Source: Sphingomonas caseinilytica
GTDB lineage: Bacteria > Pseudomonadota > Alphaproteobacteria > Sphingomonadales > Sphingomonadaceae
DNA: 64,000 bases
Assembly: GCF_023516455.1 (NCBI RefSeq)
Contig: NZ_JAMGBA010000004.1
Span: forward strand, 62,001 to 126,000
Direction: 5' to 3'
Under the pieces are notes generated by a model. That model saw nothing but the letters and a program-made list of their open reading frames with translations, searched no databases and was not told the origin of the DNA. The translations under genes and the position numbers were made by a program. The first letter of the stretch is position 1; the number at the start of each line of letters is the position of its first letter. Shown piece after piece: positions 33,322-41,591 of the stretch.

Positions 33322-34451
33322 TGGGCCTTTCCCTTTCGCGCATGGTCGCGGTGCTGGCCAAGGAGTTTACCCAGCTGGTCCGCGACCGGCTGACCTATGC
33401 CATGATCATCGGCATCCCCGTCGTCCAGCTGCTGCTGTTCGGCTATGCGATCAACACCGATCCAAAGCATCTGCCGACCGCCGTCCTTGTCCAGGACCAG
33501 GGCCAGTTCTCACGCTCCATCCTCGGCTCGCTCCAGCGCAGCGACTATTTCAGCATCGATCATGTCGCCCGCACGCCTGAGGAGATGAACAAGCTTATCG
33601 AACGCGGCGAGGTCCAGTTCGCGATCACCATTCCCGGCGATTTCACGCGCCGCGTCGTCCGCCGGGACAAGGCCCAGATCCTGGTCGAGGCGGACGCTTC
33701 GGACCCGGCCGCCACCGGCGCCGCCGTTGCCGCGCTTGCATCGCTTCCGGCGGAAGGATTGAAACATGTTTTGAAGGGCTCGCTGGCGACGATCAATCCG
33801 GCCGCCGACCCGTTCGAGGTCGTTGTCCAGCGGCGCTACAATCCGGAGAGCATCACCAGCTACAACATCGTCCCCGGATTGGTGGCGATGGTCCTCACCA
33901 TGACCCTCGTCATGATGACCTCGCTCGCCATGACGCGGGAAACGGAGCGCGGGACGATGGAAACCTTGCTCTCCACGCCGCTCCGACCGCTCGAAGTCAT
34001 GGTCGGCAAGCTCACGCCTTTCGTGGTCGTCGGAATCATCCAGGCGACGCTGGTCATCACCCTCGCGCGCCTGCTGTTCGGCGTGCCGATGGCGGGCGGC
34101 TGGGCCGCGCTGATCCTCGGCCTGTTCCTGTTCATCGTCGGCAGCCTTTCGCTCGGCTTCCTCGTCTCCACGCTGGCCCGCAACCAGCTCCAGGCGATGC
34201 AGATGAGCTTCTTCTACTTCCTGCCGTCGATCCTGCTGTCGGGCTTCCTGTTCCCCTTCCGCGGGATGCCCGAATGGGCCCAATGGCTGGGCTCGATCCT
34301 GCCGGTCACCCACATGCTCCGCGTCGTCCGCGGCGCCATGCTGAAGGGCGTCGGCATCGCCGAAGCCGCCCCCAGCCTCGGCGCGCTGGCCCTGTTCGTT
34401 GTCATCGTGGCGGGGATTGCGGTGAAGAAGTACCGGACGACCCTGGACTAG
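33318..34451 (+). CDS. ABC-2 type transporter permease (YbhS/YbhR-like)
   Basis: 377 residues. One N-terminal helix (YAMIIGIPVVQLLLFGYAI), a large periplasmic domain (about 50-170), then five helices including IVPGLVAMVLTMTLVMMTSL, FVVVGIIQATLVITLARLLF and FFYFLPSILLSGFLFPFRGM. The ABC-2 signature region reads RETERGTMETLLSTPLRPLE. It forms the inner-membrane channel. Only one permease gene is present, where the E. coli system has two (ybhS, ybhR), so the pump is likely a homodimer. Last gene of the operon. Confidence 0.94.
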   Translation: MMGLSLSRMVAVLAKEFTQLVRDRLTYAMIIGIPVVQLLLFGYAINTDPKHLPTAVLVQDQGQFSRSILGSLQRSDYFSIDHVARTPEEMNKLIERGEVQFAITIPGDFTRRVVRRDKAQILVEADASDPAATGAAVAALASLPAEGLKHVLKGSLATINPAADPFEVVVQRRYNPESITSYNIVPGLVAMVLTMTLVMMTSLAMTRETERGTMETLLSTPLRPLEVMVGKLTPFVVVGIIQATLVITLARLLFGVPMAGGWAALILGLFLFIVGSLSLGFLVSTLARNQLQAMQMSFFYFLPSILLSGFLFPFRGMPEWAQWLGSILPVTHMLRVVRGAMLKGVGIAEAAPSLGALALFVVIVAGIAVKKYRTTLD

Positions 34452-34504
34452 CTCGCCAGGCTCCACGATCTAATGACCGCATTCCTCACATCGCGGCCAT
34501 TTGG

Positions 34505-34699
34505 TCAGGGTTGGGATGGTCGAGTAGGATTCTCGGATTTGCGCTCCTCCAGCTCGGCATTTTCCGCGAGCAGGCGATACCAGTCCGCCAGTGAAAGATA
34601 GATTTTCCGAATGTCTTCCGCGGAAGCAAGATCGGCAAGTGCGCGCTCCTTCGCTTCGCGTTCGCGAAAATAGTCCGATGAATGACATTCGATCGTCAT
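34505..34699 (-). CDS. Small helical protein of unknown function
   Basis: 64 residues: MTIECHSSDYFREREAKERA, then LADLASAEDIRKIYLSLADW and YRLLAENAELEERK. It is predicted to be one or two charged helices. I have the impression that short proteins of this kind (YFRERE-x-x-ERAL, LADWYR) recur in sphingomonads, but I cannot name a family. No signal or membrane segment. It is convergent with the efflux operon and separated from it by 53 bases. Confidence 0.55.
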   Translation of the reverse strand: MTIECHSSDYFREREAKERALADLASAEDIRKIYLSLADWYRLLAENAELEERKSENPTRPSQP

Positions 34700-35093
34700 G
34701 ATTTCTTCTTCCGCTTGGTTCGGCGGAGGACAAAGAAGCGGCCGGCGACTGCCAACCGCTTCCTCGTCTTCATAAAACCTAATACAAATTAATATGCTAA
34801 GTGAGTCAATTCAGGCATTTCCTGAGACCGTCCCATTCCGGAGCCCCAATCCGAGGGATGGCCGCCGTCGGACTTTCCCCGGCTGCGAACCGCAAGCCAG
34901 CACGTTACCCATCGGGAACTTCGACGAGTAGCAGTCTGCATGCCCTCGCTTCCCCAGGAAGAAGCAGGCAGACCAGACCAAGAGTGACATCGGGGCCACA
35001 CTCGGAATTTTGGTGGACGTGTCGTTGACTACGATGCAGCACAGGTTCAGCCAATGCGGTATAGTCGCCACTGGCCAACATCGGGGAATTCTC
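34700..35093. other. 394-base intergenic region without a supported gene
   Basis: An AT-rich patch at about 34768-34805 (AAACCTAATACAAATTAATA) stands out and could hold promoters for the flanking divergent genes. A leftward open frame of 70 codons in 34789-35001 has a composition unlike a real protein (Trp, Ser and Arg-rich), and I do not accept it. No repeat or RNA was recognised. Confidence 0.5.
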
Positions 35094-36431
35094 GTGATTT
35101 CAAAGACCTGCGGGCTTGCCGTTATCGCCGCCTTGATTGCTTCAACGCCGGGTTACGCCAAGAAGAAGAAGGCGGAGCCTGTGCCTGTGGTCGCCGTCCC
35201 TACGATCCTGCGCGCTTTCACGCCGATCGATCGCTTCTATTCGGCGCGGAAGGACGCGCCGCTGTGGATATCGAACCGCGAGGCCCAGGCCGCGCTGCTC
35301 CAATTGCTGCGAGATGCGCCGATCGACGGCTTCGCCCGCGGACCGGCGCTCGCGACCCAGATCGAAGCTGCGATCGCCACTGCCCAGGCCGGCGACGCGG
35401 CAGCTGCGACTAGCGCCGACCGCCTGATGTCGCAGTCGCTGATCGATTATGTCCAGTCGCTCTACACGCCAATCCCGGGCATGACTTATGGTGACAATTG
35501 GGTGCGCGTGAAGGTCCCAACCGGTGAATCGATCCTCGCCACCGCTGCCCGTGCCCCGTCGCTCGCTGCGCACATGAATGAGGTGTGGAACCTCAACCCG
35601 GTGTATGCGCAGCTTCGTCGGGCTGCCTTGGAAGAGGCCAAGCTTCCGGACGGTGGCCAATCGGCACGTTTGGCACTCAACATGACGCGCGCGCGGTTCA
35701 AGTCGCCGTCGAGCAAGTTCGTGCTGATCGACATCGCGTCTGCTCGGATGTGGATGTATGAAAACGGCGCTCCGGTGGATTCGATGAAGGTCGTCGTCGG
35801 CAAGAATGAGATCGATCCAAAGAGCGGCGACAGCCTACGGACACCGATGCTTGCCGGCGTCATGTATTACGCCATTTACAACCCCTATTGGCACGTGCCG
35901 GATCATCTCGTGCGACTCAACATCGCGCCCGCAGCGGCGAAGCTCGGACCGGGCGCGCTCAAGGGCAACAAATATGAGGTGGTCGATGCATGGTCGGCCA
36001 ATCCGACTATCCTCGACCCGGCCACCGTCGACTGGAAGGCAGTTGCCGCCGGCACTGCTCACGCCCTGCTTCGGCAAAAGCCGACCGGCGCGAACTCCAT
36101 GGGCAAAATGAAGTTTCCGTTCGAAAACGGCCTCGGCATCTATCTCCACGACACGCCGCACAAGGAATATTTCAAGGAAGCGAAGCGGACGCTCAGCAAT
36201 GGCTGTATCCGCCTGGAACGGGCAGCCGATTTCGGAACCTGGATGATGGGCCGACCGGCGAGGCCGGAAGATACTTCGGCGGAGCTGACCGTTCCATTCC
36301 CGCAGGGAGTGCCGATCTACGTCACTTATCTGACGGCGCTGCCCGATACCGGCAAGATCGCCTATAACAAGGACGTATACGGCTGGGACACGACGCCGCC
36401 GACCAAGGCGGCGGCGCTCGGCGCGCAGTAA
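35094..36431 (+). CDS. L,D-transpeptidase, second paralogue
   Basis: I start at GTG 35094, which has GGGGAA upstream and opens a proper signal peptide (ISKTCGLAVIAALIASTPGYA, given from GLAVIAALIASTPGYA). The frame is open to 35010. A scaffold domain (RLMSQSLIDYVQSLYTPIPG) is followed by the YkuD domain: FVLIDIASARMWMYENGAPV, then GIYLHDTPHKEYF and the active site LSNGCIRLERA (Cys near 371). It shares the domain plan of the protein at 19444, with divergent sequence, so it is an old paralogue. Periplasmic peptidoglycan crosslinking or protein anchoring is expected. Confidence 0.9.
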   Translation: MISKTCGLAVIAALIASTPGYAKKKKAEPVPVVAVPTILRAFTPIDRFYSARKDAPLWISNREAQAALLQLLRDAPIDGFARGPALATQIEAAIATAQAGDAAAATSADRLMSQSLIDYVQSLYTPIPGMTYGDNWVRVKVPTGESILATAARAPSLAAHMNEVWNLNPVYAQLRRAALEEAKLPDGGQSARLALNMTRARFKSPSSKFVLIDIASARMWMYENGAPVDSMKVVVGKNEIDPKSGDSLRTPMLAGVMYYAIYNPYWHVPDHLVRLNIAPAAAKLGPGALKGNKYEVVDAWSANPTILDPATVDWKAVAAGTAHALLRQKPTGANSMGKMKFPFENGLGIYLHDTPHKEYFKEAKRTLSNGCIRLERAADFGTWMMGRPARPEDTSAELTVPFPQGVPIYVTYLTALPDTGKIAYNKDVYGWDTTPPTKAAALGAQ

Positions 36432-36494
36432 CTCGCGGCCCGGTTCAGCCTATCGGCGCCAGCCGCTCATCCTCGGAGACGGACGGCCGCTAAC

Positions 36495-36523
36495 GTCCGC
36501 TTTCCACCCATTGCGGCCATAAG
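36495..36523. repeat. Intergenic repeat CCGCTTTCCACCCATT...GGCCATAAG, copy 1
   Basis: GTCCGCTTTCCACCCATTGC is followed by GGCCATAAG. A near-identical copy lies at 39067-39094, and degenerate pieces at about 38452-38468 and 38530-38572. All are intergenic and border the TIR-TPR and small lipoprotein genes. The rest of 36432-36656 holds no gene. Confidence 0.6.
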
Positions 36524-36656
36524 CGTTTCGATAGATCCGCGCGCTATCGGAAAACCATGTGAGGTCGCCGAGCTGGCGATTAGCTTCCCGTTAACTGTCG
36601 CGCTTGCACCGGTCGGTCGAACGGCGCAGACTAGCTTCTCCGATGGTGGAGGAACC

Positions 36657-38423
36657 GTGGCTCGGGTTTTTCTCAGCTATGCACGGGACGACGTCGACGC
36701 GGCCAAGGAACTGGCCGAGGGCATTGGTCAGGCCGGCCATGATGTCTGGTGGGACCGGCACCTCCATGGCGGATCGCGCTTCTCCGACGAAATTGACCGG
36801 GCCCTGAAGGATGCCGAGGCTGTCGTGGTGCTGTGGTCGAAAACCTCGGTCCAATCCGCCTGGGTCCAGGACGAAGCCGCGGAAGGCCGCGATTCAGGCC
36901 GGTTAGTCCCGATCGCTCTCGGTTCCATCAAGCCGCCCCTCGGCTTTCGCCAGTTCCATACGATCGATCTGGCTGCCTGGAACGGACAGGGCTGCCCCGA
37001 AGCGCTCGGCGATGTCATCGATGCGATCGGCCGCATCGGTGGATCGCACGGGCGCAGTGAACAAATCAGCAAGATCGAACTGGCCGAGCCTGCGCAGAAA
37101 AAAGCGTCCGTTTGCGTGCTGCCGTTCGTCAACATGAGCGGCGAACCCGAACAGGAATATTTCAGCGACGGAATCAGCGAAGATATCATCACCGACTTGT
37201 CGAACGTGTCGGCACTGTCCGTTGTCGCCCGAAATACGTCATTCACCTTCAAGGGCCAGTCGCTCGATGTGAAGGAAGTCGCCCAAAAACTTGGCGTTAC
37301 CCATGTGCTGGAAGGCAGTGTCCGAAAAGCGGGCAATCGCGTCCGCATCAATGCGCAGCTGATCGACGGTGCCAAAGGCGATCATGTCTGGGCCGCTCGC
37401 TACGATCGCGATCTCACCGACATCTTCGAAATCCAGGATGAGATTTCGAAGGCGATCGTCGATGCCTTGCAAGTCAAGCTCTTGCCACGGGAAAAAAGCG
37501 CCATCGAAAGCCGCGGCACGTCCAACGTCGATGCCTACAATTTGTACCTGATGGCCCGGCAGCAATGGATCAGCGGCACCTATGGCGACCCACGTCGCGA
37601 CGAGGCAATTGTCCGGCTATGCCGGCAGGCGACGCTCCTCGACCCGGATTATGCTGAAGCTTGGGCGCTTATCGCACTGGCCCAGGCAGAGCTCCGCTTC
37701 TGGCACGGCAAGGAAGAGGAAAATGCGCTTCCGGCCGCCGAACGCGCCCTGAAAATCAATCCAGACATGCCGGAGGCCTTGTGCATCAAGGCCCGCTATC
37801 TGGAAGAGGAAGGAAGGCGCGAAGAAGCGGAAAAGCAAATCCGAACCGCGCTCCAGATCGGACCGGATTCATGGGAGGTGAACCGTGAAGCTGGGCGAAT
37901 GTTCTTCCGCCACGGCCAGATAATGGAGGCAATTCCCTTCTTCGAGAAGGCTGCCTCACTGATGGATACTGACTATTCCAATCCTGGTTTGCTGATGAGC
38001 TGCTACTATTCGATCCACGACCGCGAAGGGGTAAAGCGAGCGGCTAAAATCTGCCTTGAACGCGCGGAACGGGCGATCGCGAAAGAGCCTACAAACGGCC
38101 CGGCCCTCGCCATGGGAGCCAATGCCTTGTCTTTGTTCGGCGAAAAGGATCGAGCGCGCGAATGGGTAAACCGGGCTTTGCTGTTAGATCCTGACAATCT
38201 CTCGATGCGTTACAATCTTGCCTGCTCGCTGGCGCTGGAGCTGGACGATCCGGATGGCGCGCTGGATGCGCTTCAACCCTATTTCGAGCGGGTGCAGAGT
38301 AAGACCCATATTCGCCACCTTGAGGCCGATCCGGACTTCAATTCGATCCGCGACCATCCGCGTTTCAAGAAAATGTTCGCGGCGGCGAAAGAACGGCTCG
38401 GGATGCTCGCGGCGGCAAAGTAA
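36657..38423 (+). CDS. TIR domain - TolB_N-like domain - TPR protein
   Basis: 588 residues from a GTG with GGAGG five bases upstream. Residues 1-110 are a TIR domain: VFLSYARDDVDAAKELAEGI, then VVVLWSKTSVQSAWVQDEAA, where SxWVxxE places Glu73 at the position of the catalytic glutamate of TIR NADases. Residues 150-270 resemble the TolB N-terminal/FlgO-like domain seen in adenylate-cyclase-type TPR proteins (SVCVLPFVNMSGEPEQEYFS, GISEDIITDLSNVSALSVVA). TPR repeats follow to the end (ERALKINPDMPEALCIKARY, NRALLLDPDNLSMRYNLACS). No clear membrane helix. NAD cleavage, signalling scaffold or defence are all possible; none is shown. Confidence 0.9.
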   Translation: MARVFLSYARDDVDAAKELAEGIGQAGHDVWWDRHLHGGSRFSDEIDRALKDAEAVVVLWSKTSVQSAWVQDEAAEGRDSGRLVPIALGSIKPPLGFRQFHTIDLAAWNGQGCPEALGDVIDAIGRIGGSHGRSEQISKIELAEPAQKKASVCVLPFVNMSGEPEQEYFSDGISEDIITDLSNVSALSVVARNTSFTFKGQSLDVKEVAQKLGVTHVLEGSVRKAGNRVRINAQLIDGAKGDHVWAARYDRDLTDIFEIQDEISKAIVDALQVKLLPREKSAIESRGTSNVDAYNLYLMARQQWISGTYGDPRRDEAIVRLCRQATLLDPDYAEAWALIALAQAELRFWHGKEEENALPAAERALKINPDMPEALCIKARYLEEEGRREEAEKQIRTALQIGPDSWEVNREAGRMFFRHGQIMEAIPFFEKAASLMDTDYSNPGLLMSCYYSIHDREGVKRAAKICLERAERAIAKEPTNGPALAMGANALSLFGEKDRAREWVNRALLLDPDNLSMRYNLACSLALELDDPDGALDALQPYFERVQSKTHIRHLEADPDFNSIRDHPRFKKMFAAAKERLGMLAAAK

Positions 38424-38590
38424 AAATAATTCGGTCGGGCTCACTACTGAGTTTCCGCTTTCCACCCTCCTCGGCAATAACAGGATGCGCTGTATCGAAA
38501 CCGGGGTGACGGCTCATGGCCGACAGCGGACCGTCCGCTTATGGCGGGTTCCGACCCATTCCGGTCATTAGGTTCCGATGAGATTGTCTG

Positions 38591-39064
38591 GTGATGAAAG
38601 TGACCTGCTTAATCGCCTTAGCCTTGGTTCTAGGCGCATGCGGAAACAGCCAGTCTGACGCCGAGCAGATTGCGAACCTCCAAACAAAGTCTGCGCTCGG
38701 GCCTACTGCCGGATGGAAGCTCGACCCCGCGCTACTACAGACCGAGGTCCAGGGCATGCGCGACCGGGCCTATCGCTATTGCTTGAACGAGCGGGCATCA
38801 GACCAGAGCTGTCTTGGCGAACAAGACCATTCATTGTTTGCGTATGCGAACTCATTCCGGCTCGTCCGCATCTTCCGTTCTGAGAGCGAGCCGACGTTTC
38901 CTTTTGCGATAGCTCATAAGCAGGACCCCGCCGCATTTGAGCGCGTCCACCGATACTGCCGTTCCGTTTATGAGGGCCAAGGCTCGAATGACGCTCGCGA
39001 CCTTGGCCCATGCATGTCAGCGGGCATTGGTGCCGACTTCTTCGGCGTCCTGCCTGTTTCGTAA
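38591..39064 (+). CDS. Small lipoprotein of unknown function
   Basis: 157 residues with signal VTCLIALALVLGAC (lipobox LGAC). The mature part has five cysteines (YRYCLNERASDQSCLGEQD, HRYCRSVYEG, GPCMSAGIG), likely disulfide-bonded in the periplasm or outer membrane. Contains AERIHRY-like EAFERVHRYC segments; I do not recognise a family. The translation start is either of two adjacent ATGs at 38591 and 38594 (the first is used here). It lies 167 bases behind the TIR-TPR gene on the same strand, between repeat copies. A functional link to that gene is unproven. Confidence 0.7.
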   Translation: MMKVTCLIALALVLGACGNSQSDAEQIANLQTKSALGPTAGWKLDPALLQTEVQGMRDRAYRYCLNERASDQSCLGEQDHSLFAYANSFRLVRIFRSESEPTFPFAIAHKQDPAAFERVHRYCRSVYEGQGSNDARDLGPCMSAGIGADFFGVLPVS

Positions 39065-39066
39065 TG

Positions 39067-39094
39067 ACCGCTTTCCACCCATTCCGGCCATAAG
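39067..39094. repeat. Intergenic repeat CCGCTTTCCACCCATT...GGCCATAAG, copy 2
   Basis: ACCGCTTTCCACCCATTCCG followed by GCCATAAG. It matches copy 1 at 36495-36523 except for two or three bases, in the same orientation, and starts three bases after the lipoprotein stop. Together the two copies bracket the TIR-TPR and lipoprotein genes. Confidence 0.6.
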
Positions 39095-39367
39095 AAACTT
39101 CTGTCCTACAGCTTGTCTCTTGTGCCAACGAACCCTTGGCTCTTTGGCAATTGAATCCACGATTGATCCATGGCGGCGGACCCATGGCCCGCACCGGCCG
39201 TGGTGACTGTGAAGATTGGTGAAGATTCGATCGGGAATCTCCATCACGGCAGGCCGCCAAACCTGCCCTAACCTCACCAAAAACTCTCATCCTCCAGGAA
39301 AATAGTGTAATTAGATCACGCGCGGATCGTCCGAGGGACGAGTAAGCCTGGCCTACCCCGCTCAACC

Positions 39368-39395
39368 TTGCTTCTGCCCGGCTTTCTGCTAAAGG
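39368..39395 (+). promoter_or_regulatory. Candidate promoter for rplK-rplA
   Basis: TTGCTT (39368-39373) and TAAAGG (39390-39395) are separated by 16 bases. It is a moderate sigma-70-like match, about 125 bases before the rplK start. Since rplK has been separated from nusG, it needs a promoter of its own here. Confidence 0.4.
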
Positions 39396-39519
39396 CGCCC
39401 GCTTCCAAGGCACAGCATTGGAAATTGCGGGAGGGTTCCTTCGGGCATCCGCTTGTACCGCTAAACTTGAACGGACGCGTGCAGGTTTCCCTGCGCAACT
39501 CCACTACAGAGTGAGAAAA

Positions 39520-39951
39520 ATGGCTAAGAAAATCACGGGCTACATCAAGCTCCAGGTGCCGGCTGGCATCGCCAATCCTTCCCCGCCGATCGGCCCTGCG
39601 CTGGGTCAGCGCGGTGTCAACATCATGGAATTCTGCAAGGCGTTCAACGCCTCGACGCAGGACCTTGAGAAGGGCGCTCCGATCCCGACGGTCATCACTG
39701 TCTATGCGGACCGCAGCTTCTCCTTCGTGACCAAGACCCCGCCGGCAAGCTTCCTCATCAAGAAGGCCGCCAACCTGAAGTCGGGCTCCAAGGAGCCGGG
39801 CAAGGTTTCCGCGGGCACCATCAAGCGTTCGAAGCTCGCCGAGATCGCGACGACCAAGATGAAGGACCTCAATGCCAACGACATTGAGGCCGCTACCCGT
39901 ATTATCGAAGGCTCCGCCCGCGCGATGGGCCTCCAGGTTGTGGAGGGCTAA
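39520..39951 (+). CDS. rplK: 50S ribosomal protein L11
   Basis: 143 residues starting [20 protein letters not shown], then [40 protein letters not shown] and [20 protein letters not shown]. All are L11 hallmarks; the proline-rich N-terminal region contacts elongation factors and the stringent factor. The upstream frame is open to 39418, but MAKK with GTGAG upstream is the family start. rplA follows after 4 bases. Confidence 0.98.
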   Translation: MAKKITGYIKLQVPAGIANPSPPIGPALGQRGVNIMEFCKAFNASTQDLEKGAPIPTVITVYADRSFSFVTKTPPASFLIKKAANLKSGSKEPGKVSAGTIKRSKLAEIATTKMKDLNANDIEAATRIIEGSARAMGLQVVEG

Positions 39952-39955
39952 GGAC

Positions 39956-40654
39956 ATGGCGAAGCTCACGAAGAAGCAGAAGGCCCTCGAGGGCAAGATC
40001 GAAGCGATGAAGCACTACGGCGTCGATGAAGCCATCGGCCTGGTGAAGAGCCTCGCAACGTCGAAGTTCGACGAGACCGTCGAAGTCGCGATCAACCTCG
40101 GCGTCGATCCGCGCCACGCCGACCAGATGGTCCGCGGCGTCGTCAACCTGCCCAAGGGCACCGGCAAGGACGTCCGCGTCGCCGTGTTCGCCAAGGGCGA
40201 CAAGGCCGAGGAAGCCAAGAAGGCGGGCGCCGAGACCGTTGGCGCCGAAGACTTGATGGAAGCCATGCAGAATGGCGACACCAACTATGACCGCGTCATC
40301 GCGACGCCGGACATGATGGGCGTCGTCGGCCGCCTCGGTAAGGTACTTGGTCCGAAGGGCCTGATGCCGAACCCGAAGCTCGGCACCGTCACCCCCAACG
40401 TCGGACAGGCCGTCAAGGACGCCAAGTCGGGCCAGGTTGAGTTCCGCGTCGAAAAGGCCGGCATCATCCACGCCGGCATCGGCAAGGCGAGCTTCCCTGA
40501 AGCCGACCTCAAGGCGAACTTCGACGCTTTCGTCGAGGCGATCGTCAAGGCGAAGCCGACCGGCGCCAAGGGCAAATATGTCAAGAAGGTCGCCCTCTCG
40601 TCGTCCATGGGTCCGGGCGTCAAGCTCGACCTGGCCGAGATTGCCGGCGCTTAA
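39956..40654 (+). CDS. rplA: 50S ribosomal protein L1
   Basis: 232 residues starting [20 protein letters not shown]. The L1 core is complete: [40 protein letters not shown], and [21 protein letters not shown]1 forms the mobile stalk next to the E site and represses its own operon in many bacteria. It lies 4 bases behind rplK, with a strong terminator behind. In the usual arrangement rplJ-rplL would follow; here they lie 4.5 kb further on. Confidence 0.98.
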   Translation: MAKLTKKQKALEGKIEAMKHYGVDEAIGLVKSLATSKFDETVEVAINLGVDPRHADQMVRGVVNLPKGTGKDVRVAVFAKGDKAEEAKKAGAETVGAEDLMEAMQNGDTNYDRVIATPDMMGVVGRLGKVLGPKGLMPNPKLGTVTPNVGQAVKDAKSGQVEFRVEKAGIIHAGIGKASFPEADLKANFDAFVEAIVKAKPTGAKGKYVKKVALSSSMGPGVKLDLAEIAGA

Positions 40655-40678
40655 GCGTCCGCATTAGCGAACCAGATC

Positions 40679-40712
40679 AAGGGCTGGAGCGGCGACGCTC
40701 TGGCCCTTTTTC
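40679..40712 (+). terminator. Rho-independent terminator of rplK-rplA
   Basis: AAGGGC-TG-GAGC pairs with GCTC-TG-GCCCTT (two central G-T pairs) around GGCGAC, followed by TTTTTC. It closes the rplKA unit before the PPK2 gene. Confidence 0.85.
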
Positions 40713-40764
40713 TTGTCATGTTGGATATCGTCTGCCAGCCTTGGGACAGCAAAGGGGGCATCCG

Positions 40765-41556
40765 ATGGGGGGAATGAGCCAAAAGGAATATGAGGAGGCG
40801 CTGGAGCCGCTGCTTCATGAACTGAGCGATGCGGCCCGCTGGATCCAGGAAACCAAGCAGCGCGTAGTGGTGGTCTTCGAGGGGCGCGACACCGCCGGCA
40901 AGGGCGGCTCGATCCATATGTTCGCCAGCACCCTCAATCCGCGCCAGTGCCATGTCGTCGCCCTGCCCGCCCCGTCCGAACGGGAAAAGGGCCAATGGTA
41001 TTTCCAGCGATATGTTCAACACATGCCGGCACGTGGCGAAATCAGCCTGTTCGACCGCAGCTGGTACAACCGCGCCGGCGTCGAGACGGTCATGGGATTT
41101 GCGACCGCCGAAGAGGTTACCGCATTCCTGAAGGCGGTCCCGGACTTCGAGCGTCAGCTGGTCGACGACGGCGTCTATCTTTATAAATATTGGCTGTGCT
41201 GCGATCAGGAGAAGCAGGAAGAGCGCTTCGCCGATCGCCTCAACAATCCGCTCCGCCGGTGGAAGCTGTCACCGGTCGATCGCCAGGCCCGCTATTTGTA
41301 CCAGGCCTATACCGACGCCCGCGAGCGGATGCTGAAAGAGACGCATACGCCAACTGCACCCTGGACGCTGATCGACTTCAACGACCAGCGGAAGGGTCGG
41401 TTGACCTTGCTTCGCGACCTTCTCGACCGGTTGCCCGACACCAAGCTGCCGCTGGAGAATATTCCATGGCCGCCGCTGGATCATGAGCCGATCGAAGAGC
41501 GCTATGGCGTCCTCAAACCGATCAAACCGTACCGCTGGCGCGACAAGAACGATTAG
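40765..41556 (+). CDS. Polyphosphate kinase 2 family protein
   Basis: 263 residues from ATG 40765, with AAAGGGGG upstream; MSQKEY at 40774 is an alternative. The P-loop kinase fold is complete: Walker A VVFEGRDTAGKGGSIHMFAS (core GRDTAGKGG at about 40-48), the lid region PSEREKGQWYFQRYVQHMPA and the Walker B part GEISLFDRSWYNRAGVE. PPK2 enzymes phosphorylate nucleotides from polyphosphate, or the reverse. Single-domain length fits the class that makes NDP/NTP. It leads a neighbourhood with DUF4956, a CotH-like protein and a phosphoesterase. Confidence 0.93.
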   Translation: MGGMSQKEYEEALEPLLHELSDAARWIQETKQRVVVVFEGRDTAGKGGSIHMFASTLNPRQCHVVALPAPSEREKGQWYFQRYVQHMPARGEISLFDRSWYNRAGVETVMGFATAEEVTAFLKAVPDFERQLVDDGVYLYKYWLCCDQEKQEERFADRLNNPLRRWKLSPVDRQARYLYQAYTDARERMLKETHTPTAPWTLIDFNDQRKGRLTLLRDLLDRLPDTKLPLENIPWPPLDHEPIEERYGVLKPIKPYRWRDKND

Positions 41557-41591
41557 CTTAAGCTCAATTTGCATTGGTTGGGGGGTCGATC

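Larger units (their letters stand above)
39065..39519. other. 455-base intergenic region upstream of rplK
   Basis: Holds a copy of the CCGCTTTCCACCC repeat at 39067-39094, a short tandem GTGAAGATTG/GTGAAGATTC at about 39208-39229, and the rplK leader. TGCAGG-TTT-CCCTGC at about 39480-39495 is a small stem just before the ribosome-binding region. No tRNA, small RNA or gene was recognised. A promoter candidate is listed separately. Confidence 0.55.

Noticed and set aside
34789-35001. 70-codon leftward frame in the intergenic region before the second L,D-transpeptidase
   Set aside because: Composition rich in Trp, Ser, Arg and Gly with no motif and no ribosome-binding site; the region is AT-rich promoter DNA at one end.
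38424-38590. Hidden small gene between the TIR-TPR and lipoprotein genes
   Set aside because: Only repeat fragments and short frames without ribosome-binding sites are visible.
39065-39519. A tRNA or small RNA gene in the long rplK upstream region
   Set aside because: No cloverleaf, no GGTTCGA-type T-arm and no terminator hairpin with T-run were found by eye.
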